A DNA stretch of 64,000 nucleotides. Origin: Thuidium tamariscinum. Taxonomy: Eukaryota > Streptophyta > Bryopsida > Hypnales > Thuidiaceae. The notes under the pieces were generated by a model. It searched no databases. It had not been told where the DNA came from and saw nothing but the letters and a program-made list of their open reading frames with translations. Location: assembly GCA_947034885.2 (NCBI GenBank), contig OX344751.2:744001-808000 (forward strand), read 5' to 3'. Shown piece by piece: positions 14,887 to 27,263 of the stretch; position 1 is the stretch's first letter; every line of letters starts with the position of its first letter. A program made the translations under genes and the position numbers.

Positions 14887-17800
14887 TAAAGTATTCCTTC
14901 AAATCAGTGAGACTCAAAGCTTTTTTTTAGCAAGAAAGATGAAAGATGAAAATATGACCTTTAAACTCAACAATGTGTTTGGAGTGAGAAATTTACTAAT
15001 TCATGAACAATTTCATAAGCATAATATGAAATGAAGGATTGCAATTTCTCATCCTATTCTTTTTTTGAAAAATCTTTGAATATGTCTCTTGTGGATGGTG
15101 GTAGGATAGAATCACTCACTAAAAAATTATTAACCTCCCTATAAAGAAAGATGCTAAGAAGACAAATGACAAAAGTTGCTTTGTTGTAGTGAATTTTGGA
15201 ATGTATATATATATTTGTCCTAAATCTAACTCTTAAGAATTAAAAAAAACCATTTAAAAAATTTGAGTTCAACTAAAATTAATTTTTACACCAATTTTGA
15301 ATTTTGTATAATCCTCAAAATTGAATATTATATAGCAATTTGAATTTAAAGATGTACCCCTTGTTCCTAGATTTTCTAGCTCTAAATAAACACCAAATTT
15401 TGGTTTGCATTATATTGTTCTAAACCATAGTGTTCAACAATGGTGAAATTTTTAGATTTTCTAACCATTTTTTGTATTTAATGTAAAATTTCTTTCACTT
15501 ATTATTCATAATTTCAAAATAATTTCAAATGTTTTGAACTTATGGAAGACATGTGATTTTGACTCTAAAACATAAAATTAAAAAACTCCAATCAAATTTC
15601 AAAAAGATACAAACTACAAAGCAAATAATATTGAAGTTGACCATATAGTCTCAAAATGAATTTTTTAAAGGTTAACCAAGTCTACTTAGTTATAAAGATT
15701 CATTAGTATTTAGGACAATGTACCTTCAAAAAAATGATGTTGATATACTTCTTTGACTAACAAAAACATGATTGGATTTTTCCATTTGAGTTTGTATTTA
15801 TAAGTGCTACCACACTATTTGAATTTAGGTTTCAACATTTATCCAAATTTGTAATGTTATGAAGAATTTATATTCAAGATCTTCATATTTACAAGTCAAA
15901 TTTTTTCTATCCATTCCTATAAGAATTGATTCAAAAAAGAATCATGATGATTAGATTGACTATGCTAGTTACATTTATTGAAAATAGATCAACATGTATA
16001 GGATCAAGCATTCAAATTTCAAGCATTGGGTGAGTTCAAACACCCCCCCAAATCACCAAATTTTTTTTCATCCATCAATATTTTTTTGAATTTTCTTGCA
16101 TTAGTTCTTTAATCTTCAAAGATTTCAAGCAACTTTCAAGGTGTTTTGGATCCTAATTTTGTAAGTTACAAAGAGTTGAAGCTCAAGGGGTGATGAATCA
16201 TTTTAAGGCAAAATTAATTGAAGGATCTTATAGAAAGCCAACAATCCTTATTACTTCTATAAAGTTTGGTTTCAATCCAACTCATAGATTGCAAGATTAT
16301 AACATTAGGTGAAGGTTATTTCAAAGAAATCCATGTTTGGTTGTAACTAAAATTATGCTTTGACTAGCACTTTTGGACACATAACATTTTAGAAAGTTGG
16401 CAACCTACACTTATGATTCTCAAGGTAACTAAGTTCCACATGCATAGAAACAAGTCTTGTGTTTTTAGGATAAAAAACAAGTGAGAAAATGGTTTTGCAA
16501 TAGTAATCGTTTCATTATTCAATTTCCAAAAAACTATGAGAAAAAAAGAAAGATTTGCCACAAATTTGGAGCCAAAATTTAAGATCAAATAGTAGAGAGA
16601 AAGAACAAAAGAACAAATGCACAATAGGGAAAAAATTTGAAAAATGGATCAAATCCAAAAGCAAGACGTTTATTTAGTAGTTGTTGCTAAATATAAACCA
16701 CAAAGAGCTAGGAAAACACATGCCTTGACCTCATTGGCCAAGAATTCCTTATTCCATGTCTTTTTGACTCTTTACCTTCAAACCACCTATGCTTTGGAAA
16801 TTTTTATGAATTCAATAGTAAATCTCCTTTGTAATCTCAATATGTACACCACATCATAGTTAACTTTATATTCTTGGGAATAAGCCCAAGAATAAATGAC
16901 TTTTCACATTCCTAATCCTAGAAATGGTCATTCTAAAAATCGATTGACCATATTATAGTTGATGAAAATTTTAAGGGTTAACATTTGCACAATATAGATT
17001 TTGAAGACTTGCTTTGCAAATATTTTATAGTTCAAAGGATGCTAGAAGTGGCTTCATGTAATAACTATAAAAGAATGATGCTTCAAAGAAGCCTAGATTT
17101 AAAAAGTAAGGTAAAAATCTTCCAAAATCATTGGGATTAGAATGTAACATTTTGGACTTAAGCGAGAGTGAAAATCATAAATATTCAATATAAAATTCAT
17201 TTTAGAAGGGATCTCAATTTTGGGTTTAATTCTTCATTGAAAAACATTGATAAGTGCAATTGTTTGTAGAACCACATGGATATGATCTATGGATCATATT
17301 TCACAACCACGATTTGAAAGTTGTCATCAACCCCTAAAGTTCTTTACAATGTTTTCACTAAAAATCCTCCAAAACTGCCATTTTTAACACAAGTACCAAA
17401 TATTTGGAAAGTATTGTTTTTGGACACATGTAACCGTAGGATCTTGTAGTATGTTGGTTTGGAAAGATGACGAAAAAATTTCAAAATTTTCAAAATTTTC
17501 TACCGTGTGGATTACAAGATATTAGTGTTCAAAGTTACAAAAAACGTTTTTTTACCATTGTAGAAATCCGGGTAGCTGCACTTTACAAGCTCACATTTGC
17601 ATGAAAGAAAGTCCGAAATGGTAGTGCTTCTTTGGATTCATTCTCCAAGGCAAGTTGGCTACATGCTTGAAAAAGTTCAAATCATTTGGAATTGGACAAC
17701 ATATAGGAAAAAAATAGTAAGTGAAAAGAAGTAGAGAATGATTCAAAATACTAAATTGTTAAGAATTTATTTGCGAAATGGAAACTTGCCAATTCCAATG

Positions 17801-19305
17801 GTTCAAATGTTGTAATAAACAATCTACATCCAATGTTTTTATTTTTTCCCAAAAATATTGAAAATTGAGTAAAGTAGAAGACTTCAAAGTTTATTTTAGA
17901 GTAGAGAATCCATAACTACCCGCAAACTAAAATTCTTCATAACTTTTGACTCATTAGTCCAAATGCAATGGTTCAAAGCTTTCCACCTATATATAAATCT
18001 ATAAAACCAATTTCAAGTTTTTGTTTTCATAGAAGGTCATTTTTTCAGATCTGCCCAAACTGCCCAAGTTGAGAAATAAACAACATATCATGCATTAACT
18101 TTTTAACCATGCAATCAAAAGTCACGAAAGTTGTTGGGCTTTAAAGGTTTTCCTCGTTCACACCTTCAATTAAATTTTGGTCCCAAAACACAGAAATCTC
18201 TAGTCACACGTACCTACCCAAAATAGTTATGTTCCCAAAAAAGGCACGTTGGTCCTTTAGAGGTTAAATTATTATTCTAATTCACATTTAATAATACATC
18301 TTTATTATTTTGGAAATCCACACAACCTCCTAATCTTAATGGAGTTAAAGGCAACATAGCACCAATAGTTGTCATATACTTTATTCACCAAATGATAAAC
18401 TGTTTTCTTAGGTTCAACACTAATTTTGAAATCATGTATCACAAATTAAATTGATTCGTTTTACTTTCAATTAAGTTGTTTTCGTTACAAGAGCACAATG
18501 CTCTACTGATAGGAATTTCCCTGTTTCTGGAATTCAATGGAACAAATTCAATTATCATTATCTATGTATCAAGTAAATAAATTCGAAATTGTTCCTGTTG
18601 GAAGCAACAGGGTGCCAATCACAAGCAGACCACAACTACCCCTGAAACATGAGTAAGATTTGTCGTGATCACTTGGTGGTTGATTTCATTTCTTGAGGGT
18701 ATGGAGATTGCTAGAGTACACCTTGTGAGGCAAAACAAAATAAATCACTTCTGCAGTTCCACTCTGAGAAACTAACCACGGAATATATTGACCAGGTATG
18801 TCCTTGGGAAACTTTAAAAAGAAAAAATTCTTGAAACACATGGACAATTTCCAGTGATAGAGGCACCAGTACAACGAACCAAGGGACAAGGTCCCCGGCG
18901 GAGAGTCTTCTTTGTTTTGCTCTTTTGGAAACCTTGATGTTGTGCGTTGTGGACTATTCCTATTAAAGGACAGTTACGAGACAACAGGCGGTAGGATACA
19001 TTGACCCAAGACTGAATCGTACTGTTATTCTGAAAACTTCGGAAAATCCGAAAACTCAAAAACGATCCACGCCGCTCAGACTTGGAACAGTCGAAGTTAC
19101 GAACCCAGCAGTATGGGTGTACAATTGATTCAAAAAACGCTGATTCATTCCATATTCCAACAGAAAAGATGTGCACATCGAAATGCGAGCCCACCACGGA
19201 ACTCAATCGTCATTTCATATCAAAATTCTTCTGGTAAATGTTCAGACTCTAGCAACAACCAACCGGCTAAGGAAGATACAGAACGGCAACAAGTTCTACC
19301 GCCGT
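14887..19305. other. Non-coding AT-rich remainder of right arm
   Basis: Mirror image of 5787-10204. It holds the same short meaningless frames on the opposite strand and the mirrored dispersed repeat (about 16107-16944), and nothing unique to this side was noticed. The RPS15 3' UTR occupies its right end. Confidence 0.7.
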
Positions 19306-20841
<1,536 letters not shown>

Positions 20842-20981
20842 GGCGCAAGAGGGCGAGAAAGCTTGCGGAAGCTACGCACGGCGAAACAACGCCTTCGCAC
20901 AACGAAACAGAGAAAGGGAGGCGACGAGAGGGAGAACTTCCGAAGATCTTGCAGTGGAAATATCGTCTCTCCGCTCTAGAA

Positions 20982-20990
20982 TTAGGGTTT
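20982..20990 (-). promoter_or_regulatory. Telo-box upstream of right RPS15
   Basis: The mirror of the element at 4102-4110: TTAGGGTTT on the plus strand, 141 bp from the ATG of the minus-strand gene. It is the last recognisable promoter motif before the palindrome ends at 20995. Confidence 0.6.
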
Positions 20991-20995
20991 TGATT

Positions 20996-21300
20996 TAAGG
21001 GCCTGTGCTAGTGGTGGGGCCTTCGCAAACTGGAAGTTGAGGTCACAGTGAAGGAGCACACGGCGAAAAGTGCACCTCCAAGTGGGAGTGCATACATTTC
21101 GTTTTCTGTTGGCTGTAGGGTTACGGTGTGTGCGTCGGAAAGAAAGCCGGATCGGATGCTGCATTTGTTTGCGTGAAGACGGCTTCTTCAGAAAACAAAT
21201 GCAGCTTCCGATCCGGGCCCAACCATTGCCTCGAATTTCATCTAATGTCTAAGTTTTCTTTTCATTTTGCAATAAAAATGGTAGTTTTGAATAGAATTTG
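20996..21300 (-). promoter_or_regulatory. Putative distal promoter of right RPS15 copy
   Basis: This is unique to the right side and noticeably richer in G and C than the DNA to its right, fitting the upstream region of an expressed gene. It contains the 70-nt hairpin at 21147-21216. No TATA box stands out. The promoter assignment rests on position and composition only. Confidence 0.4.
21147..21216. repeat. Short hairpin with 24-bp stem
   Basis: Arms 21147-21170 and 21193-21216 pair over 24 bp with one mismatch, separated by a 22-nt loop. The loop itself contains GAAG...CTTC. Arm length and total size (70 nt) are in the range of small-RNA precursors or of a minimal foldback element. No such function can be assigned from sequence alone. 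Confidence 0.7.
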
Positions 21301-22873
21301 ATGAAAATAAGGCCTTGGGGCTTCAAGAAATGATTAGAAAAAATTAATCTCTTCTTACTACATCAGAACTTCTATAAAGAGCTAAGCCAAGATTGATCTA
21401 ATACATTGCATTAGAGAGGTTTATTTCATTATTTAGGGTTATTTGCATTCTTAGAAATTTTATGCAAATTGGATTAACTGGCAATCAATGCCTTTAAAGG
21501 ACCGAGGCCTTTTTCATACCAAAAAACACCCAAAATTGCCATTTCTATTGCAAAGAGTAAAAAAAATTGAAATGAATATTTTCAGACATTTAAGTGGAGG
21601 ATCATATATTTAAGCAACATGAAAATGTGTGGATTAAATTCAAAAAAATTTGACAACAAAGATTGCAAGATATCTTTGAATAAAGTGAAGCAAACAAGTT
21701 TTTTGGTGCATTGTAGGACTAGATTATATAACTTTGAACGAGGCTTTGAACGAGGCTTTGAACTTTTTTAACTTAAATTTTTTGCACTATAGATTTTGAG
21801 ATTTAAATCTTTACTGTGTAAAATTGAGTTGAGAATCCAGGGAAAAAAGTGAATTTAAAAAAACTTAACCTTCACACCTAAAAAAATGGTGAAGTAGAAG
21901 TAGGTACAACATAGAAATAAAATCTAAATTCTTATTATCTCTAAGATGGAATTAAAACACACTTATTCCAATGGTGAGATTGTTCTACCAAAGAAAATAA
22001 ACCTTGTGAAACTTTTTTTCTTTTGAATTATAAAAGTTGCATTCAAAAATAAATTCTACAAGTTATTTTTTCAAAAAGATGCTTAACCCTTTAAGGACCG
22101 GTCGACCACTTTTTAGTTGATTTTTGCACTCTTGGTTTAATATTGTTCAAAATAGATTTGATTACAAAAATCTCAAAGAGTAATTCAATTAGAGTGTCTT
22201 CATGTGCTTCAAACAAAACCAATTTCAAGAGAATTGGAGCATTAATGCATAAGCTATGAGGTTGCAAACTCAAATGGCCTAGATCCTCAAATGGGAAGTG
22301 TTCAACAAAAATACGAAAAAATATCAACCAATTTGTGAGATTTTTTTGTATCTTGATGTCTTGACAAGGCATGAGTGTTGCTTGTAATCTCGTGAATGCC
22401 TAAAGTAAACTTATGCATTGAAATTTATGTAGTGCAAATTCTAAAAGGTCATTCAAGTCATTGATCTTTGAGGATTAAGGGAAACAACTCAAATTCCAAC
22501 AAGGCTCTGAAAGCAAACATGATTTAGAGGTATATTTTTCTTTCTTCAATGTATCAAATCTGCACATTTTAGAAAGATATTGCTTTTGATGACCACAAAT
22601 GACCATGTTTTGTGAACTTCAAAAATTTGTAACTAATTTCAAAAAGCTTCAAAAAATATGAAACAACTTGGTTAGATGCCTATTCTACTTGCCTCTTGAG
22701 AAATTTTATTGAAAAATTTTAAAGATGTTCCACCTCCCCAAAATTCAATTCTAATCCTTAAAAGATTGATTTATGAACCTTCTACCTTATTTATAGCAAT
22801 TTGTACCATTGGATGAGTTTGATTTTTTGTTAGGTTGAAGAATCTTCCTTATTAAAATACTTTATGTGGTTTG
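21301..22873. other. AT-rich intergenic DNA
   Basis: No gene is supported. It contains CTTTAAAGGACCG and CCCTTTAAGGACCGG motifs near 21492 and 22086 that look like termini of MITE-type repeats, and a small direct duplication of GAACGAGGCTTT near 21735-21760. Confidence 0.6.
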
Positions 22874-23935
22874 GGGTGATTGCACGAAACACCTGTACTA
22901 TTTTTTTTTTGACCTCTTAAATAAGGCTCTAACTTTTGAATTATAAACTCAATGCAAAAAACAAAAAATCAATTTCTAGATATCTTGATTGAAATTGATA
23001 TCCTTATTTTTCAAAAAATTTAAAAATTCATTTCATATTTAAAAGTCAATTTTGTTAATTTGTCACACTTTGTAGTTTAGGGGTTTTTAGTACTATTTTG
23101 AACCCAAAAAAACGAATTTTGAGGTGAAATTTAGAGAGGATGATCTCATAATGTACTTATAGCAATTGACCAAAGGAATTTTTAAAATAGTTAATTTTAT
23201 GTGGTATAGAAGTCTACAAAGAGACCCTTATACTGCTTGCTTTTTTGAACATATGAAACCTTATTTTGGTGGGTTTTTTTTCAAATTTCACCACCAATAA
23301 GTATTCTAAAATGTAGATTTTTAGATTTTCTTAAATTCATTTTTCCTATTTTTTGCAAATTAAAATGTCAAAGTTGTATTTTCTTCATTGGAATTCTAGA
23401 CATAGAATTCTAGTGAAGAAAATAGATACTTCAATGTTTTAATTAATAAAAAATAGAATTTTTTTTTAAAACAATTAAAATTATGTCATTTTAGAAGACT
23501 TTTTGGTGATGAGATTTGAACAAAAAACCCACCAAAATAATGTTTTATATGTTTCAAAAAGCAAGTAACACAAAGGTCTCTTTGTGGACTTCTATACCAC
23601 TTAAAATTAACTATTTTAAAAATTCCTTTCGTCAATAGATATAAGTATATTATGAGATAATCCTCTCAAAATTTCACCTCAAAATTCGTTTTTTTGGGTT
23701 TAAAATAGTACTAAAAATCCCTAAATTGGAATTTGTAACAAAATATTGGGGCTGATTAAAAATAGTAAAATATTTTTGAAAAATCTTCAAAAAATATGCA
23801 AGACATATAATAGTTATAAATATGTTGCCTATAAATTTTGAGTCATTTAGAGCCAAAACGCAAAAGTTATGGCCAAAAAACAATTCAGCATACACCATGT
23901 GACAAAAATAGTACAAGTGTTTTGTGCAATGACCC
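22874..23935. repeat. Foldback element, 1.06 kb
   Basis: The ends are inverted: GGGTGATTGCACGAAACACC at the left and, read from the right end on the other strand, GGGTCATTGCACAAAACACT, both continuing into TGTACTATT. Inner arms also pair at length. For example, the stretch near 23105-23290 (GAATTTTGAGGTGAAATTTAG, GGTATAGAAGTCTACAAAGAG, TTTTGGTGGGTTTTTT) reappears inverted near 23480-23700. No coding capacity is seen, so this is a non-autonomous foldback transposon or a nested inverted duplication. Related termini occur at 48735-49460 and at 63611 onward. Confidence 0.75.
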
Positions 23936-25780
23936 TTTGATCTAAGATTACATCCTTAGAGTGCCCACAAAATTCACTTTCTATAAGAACTATGCCCACC
24001 CCCCAAATCAACCACAGTCCTTCAGAGGTCAAATTGCCTAAAAAATAGATTGTTGATAAATTTCACATCACTTATTCTAATAACATGAATAAAAGATTTA
24101 CATTTAGACAAAAATGTAATCTAGAAGAAAAAAAATTTAAGAAATAAAAAATAAAAATTTTCAAAATTATTTTTGATGTATGCTTTCCTTTGTTTTGAAC
24201 TTATTTTAGTATAACTTTTGATCCCATGGACCACTTGGGAAAAAATAATACTCTCCTGACACTAACTAATTTTTCTATCTTCCAAAAAAATTTCAAAAAA
24301 TTATGACAAAAATTGAGATGGTTGGTAACTATACAAAATCCAAATTGTCTCCTAAAGGGACAATGGTCCTTTAGAAATTAAAGAAATTTTTGTTTTAGAG
24401 AGTGTTTCATATTAGAAGTTCTATTGTATAGGACTACTAACATTATGATTTATTGTTTGTGATTTTCTTGTATGCTTGCTATTCACATTCAAGTATTGAA
24501 AATCGTGTATCTTCTATTGAATCATTGCATCACATTGTTTATTAATGAGGTAGTAGATCTTTTTGCATCCTTAATTGAAAAAACAAGTGTTGCAATGAAC
24601 AAAATTATCTTACATGGCTCTTTTACTAGTCCTAATCCTTGAATCAACTAATAAGGCTTTTCCACACATCTTTGTCTTAACTATAAGACATTCTGAGCAT
24701 TTGATTGACCATTGCTTGGTTATACAATGTTATGTTTTGAGATCATCCCTACTAGCCTTGCCAATGCTATTCTAAGCTTGACGTGCTTATCCCAACGAAA
24801 AACTCTCAAACCAATATCTTGCCACAATAGAAGGTATGTCATTCTTCCTATGACTCCCACATTTTACTTAACAACGAAAGGTTGTTGTAGTAGATAGTTT
24901 TGCATTCATTCTAACTTAGTCAACTTTGACTATGGCATGAGTGGAAGATGTAGAGGTTATTGACAGGTGAGAAAAGGAAAAAAAATTTAGTAAGGAATTG
25001 AAACCTTGAATGATAGATTGATGACTTTAGAAATCATCTATTTTTGTCTTGTATAAATGATAGGCTTTAAAAAAATTCAAAAGCACGCAATCGACATTAG
25101 AAGTCAAACTACTATAGAAGACCTTCTCTTTTAGTACTAAATTTTAGAAGATGAATAGCTACACTTTAATTTTGCATAGAGAGATTCTTTGTCATTAGCT
25201 AAAAAACAACTAGAGTATCATGTAAGGGTTAAGGGGTGGTTGGTGTAAAGCATTAAGGCTTTAGTGTAACTCTACATCTCATTAGGTAATAAAGTAGACT
25301 ACCCTATCTCTACCATCTACCTGTTTCTACCATTTGACTTGTGGCCTCATCTCCACAATAAAACTCATCCAAATCCATTTACTTTTTTGACAATTTTAGT
25401 GCATTAATTCCAACTTGGATAATAGTTCAATCTTTGATTGGTGGATATTCACGTGCTAATACGTACATAGAATGGTGGTTATAGGTTGTTTTCACGATGT
25501 TTATGACTCCAATTATGATCACTTTTATAATTTCAAGGCAAATCACTTTAGGAATTTACAAAAATTAGAATTTTAATCAAAAAATTGTAATTGTACTTGG
25601 ATTTGATTCTTGAAACAAGTGCACGCCTTTGAAAATATGTACCCATCCTACTTTTGATCCAAAGATATTCAAATTGCAAATCAAGGTGGAAAAGAAGAAC
25701 GACTTATATCCAATTACTTTAGCAATTTTCAAATAGATCATGAGCAATATGAGGAAATGCAAATTTTTCTTATGTAGGAA
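23936..25780. other. AT-rich intergenic DNA with repeat remnants
   Basis: No gene is supported. A MITE-like piece spans about 24015-24385, its ends carrying AGTCCTTCAGAGGTCAAATTG and, inverted, CTCCTAAAGGGACAATGGTC. The rest is AT-rich without recognisable elements. Confidence 0.5.
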
Positions 25781-25789
25781 GATAAAAAA

Positions 25790-26120
25790 TATAGAGATTT
25801 CAGATTTTTGTATTTACTATTATTCCAAAAATTGAAATTACTATGAATTTTGAGGATCCAAATGTGCTTTGAACTTATAACCAATGTCTAGACTCTTCTA
25901 ATTTTGATAATTCAAAAGACTACTTCCCTGCTCACTACTTCCCACACACTTTATAATACTTTGGGACATGTTGCATGACTTTATTAGTCTCAATCTTAAG
26001 AAGAAGAAAAAAACACATTCCAAGCTTTGATTAGGAATTTGTTCCAACCTTGGTTGGAAATAGCTCCACCCCATAGGTTGGATATCGCTCCTTGATGTGA
26101 AATAGGTGAATCTACCTTAA
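25790..26120 (+). repeat. TIR element remnant, related to 54606-55028
   Basis: The sequence is inverted relative to the 54.6-55.0 kb element. Shared stretches include ACATTCCAAGCTTTGATT, GACTCTTCTAATTTTGAT, an ACACACTTTATAA...TTTGG stretch, CCAACCTTGGTTGGAAATAG and a right end near 26096-26119 (AAATAGGTGAATCTACCTT) corresponding to the TIR of the other copy. The left end is decayed. Confidence 0.6.
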
Positions 26121-27263
26121 CCCTTAAACGACATAGGGGGTCACCTTGGAAACCATCTTTTCTGAAACCATGGGAATCACTAGCTAGTATTAAGAAAATC
26201 CAAAAGTGAGCATTTGAAGTCAAAGAACTATAGAAGATCTTCCTTTTTAGCCTTAATTCTGAGGATGAATGCTTGCAATTTTGTCCTGTATTGCAAAACG
26301 CTCTTTTATCCATTGACCATAAAATGGTTCCAGCATCGTTTAGGGGTTAATAAGCAAGTCTACCTCAAGTGCCTTGCCACTTCTTGATGCTGTGTTGGAA
26401 TAGAGTGCAACATGGGTTGTTTTTTCTGGCAATTTGGTGCAAAATTGCACCAAATTTTTTGGCCTGGCACCAAGCCTATAGGAAAAAAATAGTAAAATTT
26501 TGGATGAAATCACCAATAAACTTCAAATTTTTAAAAAATAGTGGATGAAATTTCCAAATAATAGATGAAAATAGAATGATAGATATGTATTATGTGCTAA
26601 TATGATATTTTCTATCCTATATTTTTCATATCTTGAATGAAAAATTAATTATAAAGTAATACCAATTGATATTTTGTAAAAATGGCAATAATTAATGGAT
26701 GAATGTTGAGATTTGGAACTCCACAATAAAATGAAATATCGCCACTTTGACACTTCACAAGAAATGAAAAACAACAACCTGGAGTGCAACTGGTGGTGAT
26801 GCCCTGACGGAGTAAGGTGATAAAAACACGCAACTTATCTTTCCCCAGAAATTTCCCTCATGATCAGTAGCGTAGTGTAAGTTAAGCGTACTGTTGGGAA
26901 CTGACCGTAGAAGTCCATGAAATTCATGTATTGCTTGTAAACAAAAGTCACGTCGCCCCCCGAGATTCGTAAGATACTTTTGTTTATGTTCTAGGAACGA
27001 CTGCTGACGGGAGCATTTCGCAACGCAGTGTTTGGTTTTCTGAAGGAAGAAGCGCGACCTTGGGTGTGATGCCAAAAATTGGTGAAGTTGGTGGAGTGAT
27101 GGACTTCTGTCTGTCTTTGTAGGGATTCGAGTGTTGGCGATTGCAAGTGTAGTGAGGGATTAGCTACGGATTTCCTCGTCCTTCTGTTTCTACAGACGAT
27201 CGACTTCAGGGATTGCTTCAACAAGCAAATGGCTATGGTGTAGTCTTGAATCGTGTGTTTGAG
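26121..27263. other. Intergenic DNA and leader of the DUF829 gene
   Basis: AT-rich up to about 26,750, then increasingly GC-rich towards the start of the DUF829 gene, so the last ~500 bp probably hold its promoter and 5' UTR. Open frames on the minus strand here lie antisense to the leader and first exon and have no recognisable motif. Confidence 0.5.

Noticed and set aside
9902..15190. CACTACAAC...GTTGTAGTG pair resembling CACTA ends
   Set aside because: The two ends are the same sequence mirrored by the palindrome arms, so the apparent inverted termini are not those of a transposon.
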